Source: JAGPDF01 sp052035735
GTDB taxonomy: Bacteria > Acidobacteriota > Thermoanaerobaculia > Multivoradales > JAGPDF01
Length of the DNA: 64,000 bases
Direction: 5' to 3'
Assembly (NCBI GenBank): GCA_052035735.1
Contig: JBPOHI010000097.1
Span: 3,404 to 67,403, forward strand
Below, piece by piece: positions 22,952 to 30,974 of the stretch (its first letter is position 1; each line of letters begins with the position of its first letter). The notes under the pieces were generated by a model that did no database searches, was not told where the DNA came from, and was given only the letters and a program-made list of their open reading frames with translations. The translations under genes were made by a program, and so were the position numbers.

Positions 22952-25827
22952 TGCGGCGGCGGGTGCCTGTCGTGGTCGCCTCGATGGCGGTGGCCGCCCG
23001 CGCCGCTGCGCTGGCTGCGGTTGCCGCGGTCGCCGGAGCCTCCGCACCCCTCGCGGCCAGCGAGGAGACGCCGCCGGCGCCGCCGGTCGTGCGCCAGATC
23101 GAGATCCGCAGTGACGCGCCAGTGGATGTCGAAGAGGTCCGCGAGCTGATCTCTTTGGCCGTAGGCGAACCGATGGACGACGCCCGGACGCGGGGCACGC
23201 TGCGCAGCCTGCGCTACTCCGGGCTGGCTTCCGAAGTCGAGATCTATGCCCGGCCGGTCGCGGCGGGGGACGGCGTCGTCGCGGTCGTCGCGCTGTGGAC
23301 CGACGTTTCGGTCGAATCCGTCGACGTCGTGGGTGAGCTCGGCCTGAAGAAGACGCGTCTGCTGGAGCAGCTACCGCAACGCTCCGGGCAGCCGCTGCGC
23401 GAAGACCGTCTGCTGCGCGGCGTCTATCGGCTGCAGGATCTGTTGACGGAAGAGGGCTACCTCGACGCCGAAGTGCGACTCGCGGTGGCGGTGCCGGAGG
23501 CGGAGGCGGTGCCAGCGGGCGGGAGTCGCCGTGGCTCCCCCGGCGCGCGGGTCACCTATCACGTCACCGCCGGCCCGCGGACGCGGGTGCGCAAGGTCAC
23601 CTTCACCGGCGCGACCCCGCCCTTCGCCGAGAGCGAGCTCGTCGGCGCCTTGCGCGCGCGGCCGGAGACCTCCTACCGGACGGACGTCGCGGCCGAGGAC
23701 GCCGAACGCCTGCAGACGTGGCTGTACGAGCGCGGCTACCGCGAAGCGGTTGTCGAGCTGCTGCCTGCGTCGCGAGACCCGCAGGCGCAGGCGGTCGATC
23801 TCGGCTTCGCCGTAAGGCTCGGCCCGAAGATCGAGTTCGTGGTCCGAGGGATCGCGCTGAAGGAGCTCGAGAAGCACGACCTGGTGCCGTTCCTGGGCAC
23901 GAGCGGCTACGACGAGGCGCTCGTCCTGCAGTCGGTGGAGCGGATCCGGCGCTACTTCCAGGCGAAGGGGCACTACCGGGTGACGGTAACGCGGACCGAA
24001 GAGCGTCAGCCCGACGCTGTCCATCTCGCGTTCGCAGTCGTCCCCGGGCCGCGCCTCGCCCTCGAGGAGGTCCGTTTCGACGGCAACGTGAGCTACGACG
24101 CCGATCGCCTGCGGCGTCTGATGACGACCTCCGCCCGGCGTTTCCTGCTTCCGGGGAGCGGCCGCCTGGTGGACGAGGAGCTGTCGGCGGATCTGTCGAA
24201 TCTGCGCTCGTTCTACCTGCTCGAGGGATTCGACCACTCGCAGGTCGGCCCGGCGCGAATCCTCGAGAAGAGTGGCCGTCTCGAAGTCGTCGTGCCGATC
24301 GTCGAAGGGCGGCGCCGCCAGGTCGGCGAACTCGTGCTGCAGGATCTTGCGCCGCTCGAAGAAGGGGAGGTGCGCCGGGCGCTGGCGCTGGAGAGCGGCG
24401 GCCCCTTCCATCGTCTGCTACTCGAACGCAGCGTCGACACCCTGCGTTCCCTGCTCGAGGATCGCGGCTACGGCAGCGCGCTCGTCTCTTCGCAGGTCGA
24501 ATGGAGCGCGGACGAAAGGCTCGCCACTGTCCGCCTGCGGGTCTTCGCCGGGGAGCGGTGGGTGGTCGACCGGACGTTGCTGCGCGGGCTGCGCCGGACC
24601 GATCCGCACGTCGTACGCCGATTTCTCGGCGTCGCTCCCGGAGATCCGGTGCGTCAGGCCGCGGTGCTCGACCTCCAGCGCCGGCTCTACAGTCTGGGGA
24701 TCTTCAGCCGGGTCGACGTGCGGGTCGCGCCGGGCGGGGAGGGCGGCGAGGCGCGCGAGCTGCTGGTCGATCTCGAAGAGGGCAAGTCGAGATCGATGCA
24801 GCTCGGCGCCGGATACGATTCGGAGAGTGGGGTGCGCGGCCTGCTGCGCTTCTCGCAGGGAAACCTGTTCGGCAAGGCCTCGTCGCTCTCGCTCGATCTG
24901 CTCGGAGGCCAGAAGGACCAGCACCTGCGACTGATCTATCGCCAGCCGTACATCGGAAACCTGCACGCCGAGTTCCTCACCACGATCTACGACGAGCACG
25001 AGGACCGACCCGACTTCAGCGTCGACCGGCGCGGCGGGCAGTTGCTGCTCGGCCGCGAGCTCGGACGCTGGACGCTGCAGGCGTTCCTCTCCTACCGACT
25101 GGTCGAGCTTCAGGCGCTCGACGCCTTCTTCAATTCCGAGATCCCGCTAGACAGCCGGAACGGCCGCGTCGCCAGCGTGACGCCGACCGTCGCCTACGAT
25201 CGTCGCGACGATCCGCTCGATCCGACGCGCGGCTGGAACGGTTCGTTGCAGCTCGAGTACGCCTTTCCGGCGCTGGCCGCCGACGCCCACTTTCTCAAGC
25301 TCTTCGGTCAGGCCACGGCCTACCTGCCGCTCGGGCGATTCGGAGTGCTCGCCGGCAGCGCCCGCGGCGGCGCCATCGAGCCGCTCGCGAGCGGTCCCCT
25401 CGGGTCGTCGCGCGGTGCCCTGGAGGCGAGCGTGCCGGCGGCCGAGCTCTTCTACGCCGGCGGACGCACGACCCACCGCGCCTACCGTCGCGACGAGCTC
25501 GGCATCGTCGGCGAGACGCTCATCTTCGATCCGGCGAACCCGGGCGCCGATCCCTACCCCGTGGGCGGCGGAGGTCTGGCGCTGGTCAACCTCGAATACC
25601 GCTTCCCGGTCGCCGGGCCGATCGGCGGCTCGCTGTTCGTCGATGGCGGCAACGTCTGGACCGACTACCGCGCCATCGACGCCGAAGCGCTCAAGTGGGG
25701 CGCCGGCGTCGGGGTGCGCTACCTGTCGCCGATCGGTCCCATCCGGCTCGAGATCGGCTGGAAGCTCGACCGGGAGCCGTTCGAAGACCCCTACGTCTGG
25801 TTCATCAGCCTCGGCAACGCCTTCTGA
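22951..25827 (+). CDS. tamA: Omp85-family outer-membrane assembly protein (TamA/BamA type)
   Basis: A 958-residue outer-membrane protein with an N-terminal signal peptide (MRRRVPVVVASMAVAARAAA onward). ATG at 22951 overlaps the tamB stop by one base. Several POTRA domains fill the first half, with phrases such as VEVRELISLAVGEP-like opening, TRVRKVTFTGATPPFAESELVGAL, VRGIALKELEKHDLVPFL, LALEEVRFDGNVSYDADRLRRLM and VVDRTLLRGLRRTDPHVVRRFL. The C-terminal barrel includes MQLGAGYDSESGVRGLLRFSQGNLFGKASSL, YDRRDDPLDPTRGW (near the Omp85 barrel start), GGRTTHRAYRRDELG and the closing strand WFISLGNAF ending in phenylalanine. The symbol is given because of the adjacent tamB; on sequence alone a BamA-like role is also possible. 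Confidence 0.88.
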   Translation: MRRRVPVVVASMAVAARAAALAAVAAVAGASAPLAASEETPPAPPVVRQIEIRSDAPVDVEEVRELISLAVGEPMDDARTRGTLRSLRYSGLASEVEIYARPVAAGDGVVAVVALWTDVSVESVDVVGELGLKKTRLLEQLPQRSGQPLREDRLLRGVYRLQDLLTEEGYLDAEVRLAVAVPEAEAVPAGGSRRGSPGARVTYHVTAGPRTRVRKVTFTGATPPFAESELVGALRARPETSYRTDVAAEDAERLQTWLYERGYREAVVELLPASRDPQAQAVDLGFAVRLGPKIEFVVRGIALKELEKHDLVPFLGTSGYDEALVLQSVERIRRYFQAKGHYRVTVTRTEERQPDAVHLAFAVVPGPRLALEEVRFDGNVSYDADRLRRLMTTSARRFLLPGSGRLVDEELSADLSNLRSFYLLEGFDHSQVGPARILEKSGRLEVVVPIVEGRRRQVGELVLQDLAPLEEGEVRRALALESGGPFHRLLLERSVDTLRSLLEDRGYGSALVSSQVEWSADERLATVRLRVFAGERWVVDRTLLRGLRRTDPHVVRRFLGVAPGDPVRQAAVLDLQRRLYSLGIFSRVDVRVAPGGEGGEARELLVDLEEGKSRSMQLGAGYDSESGVRGLLRFSQGNLFGKASSLSLDLLGGQKDQHLRLIYRQPYIGNLHAEFLTTIYDEHEDRPDFSVDRRGGQLLLGRELGRWTLQAFLSYRLVELQALDAFFNSEIPLDSRNGRVASVTPTVAYDRRDDPLDPTRGWNGSLQLEYAFPALAADAHFLKLFGQATAYLPLGRFGVLAGSARGGAIEPLASGPLGSSRGALEASVPAAELFYAGGRTTHRAYRRDELGIVGETLIFDPANPGADPYPVGGGGLALVNLEYRFPVAGPIGGSLFVDGGNVWTDYRAIDAEALKWGAGVGVRYLSPIGPIRLEIGWKLDREPFEDPYVWFISLGNAF

Positions 25828-25973
25828 GAGAGGCTTCCGGCGCGAGTGCGCTACCAGATCGCTAACCACCGCCCTCGGCGAGTGAGTCACTGGTGCTGCG
25901 CCCGCCGCCTGGTACCACGCCGATCCGGAACGCACGCAGCAGGGCGGGGCGCCGCGGTGTTCTCGAGGTGGTC

Positions 25974-25988
25974 TATACTCTTGGTATA
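25974..25988 (+). promoter_or_regulatory. Candidate vapBC promoter and operator dyad
   Basis: TATACTCTTGGTATA is a perfect inverted repeat with 5-base arms (TATAC 25974-25978, GTATA 25984-25988). The first arm also reads as a near-consensus -10 element (TATACT). No good -35 was found upstream. It lies 18 bases before the vapB start, with AGGGAGG in between as ribosome binding site. VapB AbrB-type antitoxins commonly bind short palindromes over their own promoter, so autorepression is likely. Confidence 0.55.
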
Positions 25989-26006
25989 TGCTAGGGAGGG
26001 AAACCC

Positions 26007-26261
26007 ATGACCACCACTGCCAAGCTGTTCAAGAACGGACGCAGCCAGGCCGTGCGCCTGCCGCGCGAGTTCAGGTTCGAAGGAGATGAGGTAAGAATAC
26101 GCCGCGCCGGGCGTGGCGTGCTCGTGGAGCCGATGTTCACGGACGTGTCGAAGTGGTTCGCGGAATTGGACCGCCTGAGCGCCGGGCCCTTCATGCCGGA
26201 AGGCCGCCAGCAGCCATCCACCCCACGGCGTGGCGTCTTCGATGACGACCTACCTGCTTGA
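26007..26261 (+). CDS. vapB: VapB-type antitoxin (AbrB/SpoVT fold)
   Basis: An 84-residue antitoxin. The swapped-hairpin DNA-binding domain is the first 45 residues (TTAKLFKNGRSQAVRLPREFRFEGDEVRIRRAG), a standard VapB opening. The C-terminal tail (WFAELDRLSAGPFMPEGRQQPSTPRRGVF) is the likely VapC-binding arm. ATG at 26007 follows AGGGAGG and a palindromic promoter. It overlaps vapC by 20 bases in another frame. Confidence 0.95.
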   Translation: MTTTAKLFKNGRSQAVRLPREFRFEGDEVRIRRAGRGVLVEPMFTDVSKWFAELDRLSAGPFMPEGRQQPSTPRRGVFDDDLPA

Positions 26262-26664
26262 TACGAACGCCTGCATCGCGCTGATCAACGGCACGGAGGC
26301 CAACGTCCGACGCCGATTCCAGCGCGCCGTGGCCCGCGACAGCGTGGTTCTGCTGTCGTCGATCGTGGCGTTCGAGCTCTGGTATGGAGTCGCGAAGAGC
26401 CAGCGGAAGGACAGCAACAGGCAGCGACTCGAGGCTTTCTTCGCTGGTCCACTCGAGTGGACTCTGTTCGACGAAGACGACGCGCAGGCCGCTGGAACCG
26501 TACGCGCCGAGTTGGAAGCTGCAGGAACACCGATCGGCGCTTACGACGTCCTCCTGGCGGGGCAGGCCCGGCGACGGGGCGCGATCCTCGTCACTTCCAA
26601 CACGAAGGAGTTCGTGCGCGTGGCCGGTTTGAAGTGGGAGGACTGGGCGGTCTCTCGGCGCTAG
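26242..26664 (+). CDS. vapC: VapC-type PIN-domain toxin (predicted endoribonuclease)
   Basis: A 140-residue PIN-domain protein. ATG at 26242 is chosen because MTTYLLDTNACIALI is the standard VapC N-terminus. Acidic residues of the metal site are Asp7 (LLDTN), Glu45 (AFELWYG) and Asp102 (AYDVLLAGQA), with VTSNTKEF near residue 120 in the fourth position. All catalytic positions look intact, so an active RNase, often directed at tRNA or rRNA in this family, is expected. It overlaps its antitoxin by 20 bases. Confidence 0.95.
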   Translation: MTTYLLDTNACIALINGTEANVRRRFQRAVARDSVVLLSSIVAFELWYGVAKSQRKDSNRQRLEAFFAGPLEWTLFDEDDAQAAGTVRAELEAAGTPIGAYDVLLAGQARRRGAILVTSNTKEFVRVAGLKWEDWAVSRR

Positions 26665-26754
26665 AGCCCAGGTGCGGCATCTTGACGCAGCGGCTGCCGG
26701 GCGCGCGCTTGGTATCCTCGCCAGCCGCGCGATGCTGGCGCGCAAGACCCGACC

Positions 26755-28194
26755 ATGACTGATCTTCAGACGCCTTCGGGCTCAGCGCCAGACGGCGGCT
26801 TACGACCGGGCGGGCGGCCGCCGGTGAGCCCGCGGCCGGACGAGGCGAGGAATCGCTACGCTGCCGTCTGGCGCTGGCATTTCTACGCCGGTTTGTACAC
26901 GGCGCCGTTCCTCGTCGTGCTGGCGCTCACGGGGCTCATGATGCTCTTCGGCGACGAGCTCGAGCGCTGGCAGTTTCCCGAGCTCACCCGCACCGAAGGC
27001 GCCAGCGACGTCGCGCCTCATCAGAACCGGCTCGAGTCGGCGCTCGCCGCGATGCCGGAATCGACCTTCGTGCGCTACGAGCCCGGACACCTGCCCGGCG
27101 ATTCAACGCGCGTCTCGGTTCTGGTCGCGGGGGAGCCGCATACGGTCTTCGTCGACGGGGAGAGCGGACGCGTGCTGGGTGAAGTCGCGGATCTCCGCCG
27201 ATTGCCGTTCCTCGCCGAGAAGATCCACGGCACGCTTCTCGTCGGCGACATCGGCGATCGCCTGATCGAGCTCGCGGCCGGATTCGGCATCCTGCTGCTC
27301 GTCTCCGGCGTCTACCTCTGGCTCCCGCGCTCCGGCAAGTGGCGGTCGGGCTTCGCCCTCGGCGCGCCGACGAGCCGGCTGAAGGTCCGGAACGCCCACA
27401 AGCTCATCGGCCTCCTTCTGGCGCCGGCGCTCTTCTGCTATCTCGTTTCGGGGCTCGCTTGGACGGGAATCTGGGGCGAGCGGCTGGTGCAGGCTTGGAA
27501 CACCTTCCCTGCCGAGAAATGGGGACCAGGAGGCGGCGGCCACAACCACGAGGCGCTCAACGGCGAGAGCCGCAAGGTCGTGCCGTGGAACCTCGAGAAG
27601 TCGCCGCTGCCCGTATCGGACGGCCACCCCGGAGCCGGAGGATCTTCCTCGCCGGTGGCGCAGACTCTGGACCAAGCGATCGCCATCGGGAGAACGAATG
27701 GCATCGGCGCGCGCTACTTTGTCGGCGTTCCTGCAGGCCGCGACGACATCTGGACCGTCGCACAGACCGCGATCGGCGGTCAGGTCACCGACCCGCGCCA
27801 GGAGCTGACGCTGCACATCGACCGCAAGACGGGCCACGTGGTGGGGCGCGCCGGCTGGTCGGAGTATGCGCTCGGCGCCAAGGCGATGGCGGCGGGAACG
27901 CCGCTCCACATGGGGCAGGTCGGCCCCTGGAATCGCGCGCTGGCGGCGGCGGTCTGCTGCTCGGTGCTCCTCCTCGCCGTCACCGGGCCGCTGCTCTGGT
28001 GGCTGCGTCGCCCGGCCGGCGCCAGCCGGCTGGGAGCGCCCGCGGCGCCGGCTCGCGTTCCGCGGGCAGTCTGGCTCGCCACGGCTCTCCTCAGTCTCGC
28101 CCTGCCGCTCGTCGCGCTCGCTCTCGCTGTCGTTGCGCTGCTCGACTGGGCTGTCCTCCGGCGCCTTCCGGGGCTCCGCGCAACGCTCGACTGA
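26755..28194 (+). CDS. PepSY-associated transmembrane protein
   Basis: A 479-residue membrane protein of the PepSY-TM (PiuB/COG3182) type. The N-terminal hydrophobic helix with its leading histidine (RWHFYAGLYTAPFLVVLALTGLMMLF) is diagnostic. A second segment is LAAGFGILLLVSGVYLWLPR, a third LIGLLLAPALFCYLVSGLAWTG, then a periplasmic PepSY region (ELTLHIDRKTGHVVG) and C-terminal helices near AAVCCSVLLLAVTGPLLWWL and LALPLVALALAVVALLDW. A Gly/His-rich loop (GGGGHNHEALNG) is present. Members commonly accompany TonB receptors and may reduce ferric ligands at the inner membrane. The TonB receptor gene follows 87 bases downstream. Confidence 0.9.
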   Translation: MTDLQTPSGSAPDGGLRPGGRPPVSPRPDEARNRYAAVWRWHFYAGLYTAPFLVVLALTGLMMLFGDELERWQFPELTRTEGASDVAPHQNRLESALAAMPESTFVRYEPGHLPGDSTRVSVLVAGEPHTVFVDGESGRVLGEVADLRRLPFLAEKIHGTLLVGDIGDRLIELAAGFGILLLVSGVYLWLPRSGKWRSGFALGAPTSRLKVRNAHKLIGLLLAPALFCYLVSGLAWTGIWGERLVQAWNTFPAEKWGPGGGGHNHEALNGESRKVVPWNLEKSPLPVSDGHPGAGGSSSPVAQTLDQAIAIGRTNGIGARYFVGVPAGRDDIWTVAQTAIGGQVTDPRQELTLHIDRKTGHVVGRAGWSEYALGAKAMAAGTPLHMGQVGPWNRALAAAVCCSVLLLAVTGPLLWWLRRPAGASRLGAPAAPARVPRAVWLATALLSLALPLVALALAVVALLDWAVLRRLPGLRATLD

Positions 28195-28253
28195 CGACAA
28201 GCGTCGCCGCCGGTGCGACAACATGACGCACGCGGGAGCACGCGAGTCGTACC

Positions 28254-28259
28254 TATACT
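28254..28259 (+). promoter_or_regulatory. Possible -10 element before the TonB receptor gene
   Basis: TATACT lies 22 bases upstream of the receptor start, between it and the PepSY gene. No matching -35 was seen at the usual spacing, so this is weak; the receptor may also be read through from the PepSY gene. No Fur-box-like dyad was identified. Confidence 0.3.
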
Positions 28260-28281
28260 CCCCGGCCGGAGGATTTCGCTC

Positions 28282-30633
28282 ATGTCGCTGTTCGTTCGTC
28301 GCTTCGGCCTCGCTGCCGTTGTTCTTCTCTTTCTTGGAACCCATACGCTGTGCGCTGCCGGGCCAACCGGCGCCCTCAGCGGAGTCGTTTCGAAGCCAAC
28401 GGGAGCTGTCGTCTCCGAGGCGAAGGTCGAGCTCATGGGCGGACCCGCAGCCAACCGCTCCACGGTCACCGACAGCGCGGGCAGCTACCGCTTCGAGGAC
28501 CTGCCGGTCGGCGACTACATCGTGCGCGTCGCGGCCTCCGGCTTCCAGCCCGTGGAGGTCCGGGTGGCCGTCGCCGCGGCGGGGTCGGCGGTGGCCGACC
28601 TCCGGCTCGACGCGCCCGCCTTCGAAGAGAGCCTCGTCGTCACCGAAGCGCAGGCGAAGGCCGAGCTCGAGGCCGAGCGCGCGTTGACCCCGGGCGGCGT
28701 GACGATCGTCGACGGCGACGATCTCTCCCGGCGAGCCATCCATGGGCTCGCGGATTCGCTGCGCTACGTGCCCGGCGTCTGGGCCGAGAGCGTCAGCGGC
28801 TCCGACGAGCTGTTCTTTTCCAGCCGCGGCTCCAACCTGGATGCGACCGACTACGACAAGAACGGCATCAAACTGATGCAGGACGGACTGCCGGTCACGA
28901 CGGCCGACGGCAACAACCACAACCGCCTCATCGACCCGCTGAGCGCCCGCTACAGCGTCGTGGCACGCGGCGCCAACGCTCTCACCTATGGGGCGAGCAC
29001 GCTCGGCGGCGCCATCGACTTCCTTTCACCGACGGCGCGCGGCAGCGCGCCGCTCTCGGTGCTCTTCGACAGCGGCAGTTTCGGCGCCCTGAGCGGCCGC
29101 GCGACGTTGGGCGCCGCGGGCGACAGCGTAGATGGGCTCGTGACGGTGGAGGGCAAGCAGTGGAACGGCTACCGCGAGCACAGCGACCAGGATCGCTGGG
29201 GAGCGTACGCCAACGTCGGATGGCAACCGTCGGAGAAGGTCGACGTCCGCTTCTTCGGGACCTACGTCGACAACCAGCAGCTCCTTCCCGGCGCGCTGAC
29301 ACGCGCGGAAGTGGACTCCGATCCCGACCAGGCGGCCCCCTCCTCGCTCGCCGCGTACCGTTCGAAGGACGTGTCCACCGCGCGCGGCGCCGCCAAGGCT
29401 ACGTGGGACCTCGGCGAGAACCGGTCGTTCACCGCCGGGCTGTCGTACGAAGCGCAGTCGCTCTTTCACCCCATCGTCGAGAAGATCCTCGTCGATTTCG
29501 ACGGCCCCGGGCCGAATCCTCCGGTCGAGGTGTTCAGCCTCCTGATCGACACCGACCATCGCGACCTCGGCGGAATGGCCCGGTACAACCACCGGATCGG
29601 CGGGCACGATTTGCTGGCCGGGATCAACTACGGCAAAGGAACGGTGGAGGGGGGCAACTACCGCAATGACGTCGGCCGGCCGAACGGCCTCACCTCGTAC
29701 GTCGACAATGACGCCGACAGCCTCGAGGCCTACGTGACGGATCGCTGGCACGCGTCCGAACGCTGGACGATCGTCCTCGGCGGGCAGTATGTCGATGGTG
29801 GCCGGGACGTGCGCACGACCGATGCCGCGAGCGGCGCGGTCAGCAACCCCAACCTCCGCTATTCGTCGTTCAATCCGCGCGCCGGCGTCGTCGCCACGCT
29901 GAACGAGCGGGTGGAGCTCTACGGCAACCTCAGCCGGCTGTTCGAAGCGCCGACCACGTTCGAGATGGAGAACGATGTGCGCGGCGGCAACGCGACGCTC
30001 GATCCGATGACCGGGTCCGTCGCAGAGGTGGGTCTGCGCTCCACCACGGGTGGGTCGACCGGAACACGCTGGAACTGGGACGTCGCCGCCTACTACGCGA
30101 AGCTGAGCGACGAGATCCTCTCCATCGACGATCCCGCCGCGCCGGGCAACAGCCTGGTCACCAACATCGAGCGGACCATCCACGCCGGACTCGAAGCGTT
30201 GGGCAGCGCCAGCGTCGAGGTTGGCGACCGGCATCGGATCGAGCCCTTGGTGAGCCTGACGGTCAACCGATTCCGGTTCGACGGCGACCGCATCTACGGC
30301 GACAACGACCTGCCCGCCGCGCCGGAGTACGCGGCGCGCGGCGAAGTGATCTACCGCCACGCCAGCGGCCTCTACGCCGGACCGACGTTCGATCTCATCG
30401 GCCAGCGGTACGTGGACTTTGCCAACACCTACAGAGTCGACGGCTACGCCTTGATGGGCCTGCGCGCCGGATTCTCCGGGCCACGCTGGGAGCTGTTCGG
30501 GGAGGTGCGAAACCTCTTCGACGAGGACTACATCGCCACCGTCAGCGTGCTCAACGTCGCCTCGCCGAATTCGGCGGTGCTCTATCCGGGCTCGCCGCTG
30601 TCGGCCTTCGTCGGCTTGCGGTACTCCTACTGA
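28282..30633 (+). CDS. TonB-dependent outer-membrane receptor with N-terminal carboxypeptidase-like domain
   Basis: A 783-residue receptor. ATG at 28282 has CGGAGG upstream and a signal peptide (RRFGLAAVVLLFLGTHTLCAA). Residues about 30-105 are a carboxypeptidase-regulatory-like beta domain (GALSGVVSKPTGAVVSEAKVEL, SYRFEDLPVGDYIVRV). The plug follows, about 130-270, with GVTIVDGDDLSRRAIHGLADSLRYVPGVW, SSRGSNLDATDYDKNGI and RGANALTYGASTLGGAIDFLSP. The rest is a 22-strand barrel, ending VFVGLRYSY-like with a C-terminal aromatic (AFVGLRYSY). Plug wording resembles siderophore or metallophore receptors. Together with the PepSY protein it suggests ferric-ligand uptake, although the ligand cannot be read from sequence. 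Confidence 0.92.
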   Translation: MSLFVRRFGLAAVVLLFLGTHTLCAAGPTGALSGVVSKPTGAVVSEAKVELMGGPAANRSTVTDSAGSYRFEDLPVGDYIVRVAASGFQPVEVRVAVAAAGSAVADLRLDAPAFEESLVVTEAQAKAELEAERALTPGGVTIVDGDDLSRRAIHGLADSLRYVPGVWAESVSGSDELFFSSRGSNLDATDYDKNGIKLMQDGLPVTTADGNNHNRLIDPLSARYSVVARGANALTYGASTLGGAIDFLSPTARGSAPLSVLFDSGSFGALSGRATLGAAGDSVDGLVTVEGKQWNGYREHSDQDRWGAYANVGWQPSEKVDVRFFGTYVDNQQLLPGALTRAEVDSDPDQAAPSSLAAYRSKDVSTARGAAKATWDLGENRSFTAGLSYEAQSLFHPIVEKILVDFDGPGPNPPVEVFSLLIDTDHRDLGGMARYNHRIGGHDLLAGINYGKGTVEGGNYRNDVGRPNGLTSYVDNDADSLEAYVTDRWHASERWTIVLGGQYVDGGRDVRTTDAASGAVSNPNLRYSSFNPRAGVVATLNERVELYGNLSRLFEAPTTFEMENDVRGGNATLDPMTGSVAEVGLRSTTGGSTGTRWNWDVAAYYAKLSDEILSIDDPAAPGNSLVTNIERTIHAGLEALGSASVEVGDRHRIEPLVSLTVNRFRFDGDRIYGDNDLPAAPEYAARGEVIYRHASGLYAGPTFDLIGQRYVDFANTYRVDGYALMGLRAGFSGPRWELFGEVRNLFDEDYIATVSVLNVASPNSAVLYPGSPLSAFVGLRYSY

Positions 30634-30974
30634 GGGAGCCTCGCCCGCTGAACTTCAAGTCCAGTCTCGATGGCGCCCCGCAAGGAAGCGAAGCGTCGCT
30701 CCAGTACGGACTCGCGCAGCTTCCGCGCGACGTCCCCCGCGTTGCGTTGTGACGCTCGCGTCGACACAGACGGATCTCCGCCACGGTGCCGGCGGCGGGC
30801 CCGGAAGCGGTGAGGCTGGCGATGGCGCACGAATTCGGTCCGAAGTCACTGATTCTCAAACCCCTTGCCTCGGTACAGCGAGCGCATGAAGGCTGACGGA
30901 AATGCCGTTCGAATCCGGTTAGGCTTCGACGCCGGGTTCGAACTCCTCTCCGTATGGGCTACCATTCGGATGCC
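30634..30974. other. Non-coding gap between the TonB receptor gene and ribBA
   Basis: No convincing gene was found. A short minus-strand frame (about 30627-30830) ending LRGAIETGLEVQRARLPQ vaguely resembles a ParD-type antitoxin tail but lacks a credible N-terminus. A search by eye for an FMN riboswitch (expected upstream of some ribB genes) found neither of its conserved GGG.. joining motifs. A small hairpin-like dyad (AGCGA/TCGCT) lies near 30693-30706. Likely holds the ribBA promoter. Confidence 0.5.

Noticed and set aside
26682..26718. TTGACG with TATCCT as a promoter of the PepSY gene
   Set aside because: The spacer is about 25 bases, too long for a sigma-70 type promoter.
30627..30830. 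Short minus-strand frame resembling a ParD-type antitoxin tail
   Set aside because: The likeness is limited to about 20 residues of charged helix, there is no ribbon-helix-helix start and no ParE neighbour.
30907..30916. GTTCGAATCC, like a tRNA T-loop
   Set aside because: The flanking bases cannot form a T-stem, acceptor stem or anticodon arm.
30634..30974. FMN riboswitch upstream of ribBA
   Set aside because: The conserved paired and joining sequences of that riboswitch are not found in the gap.
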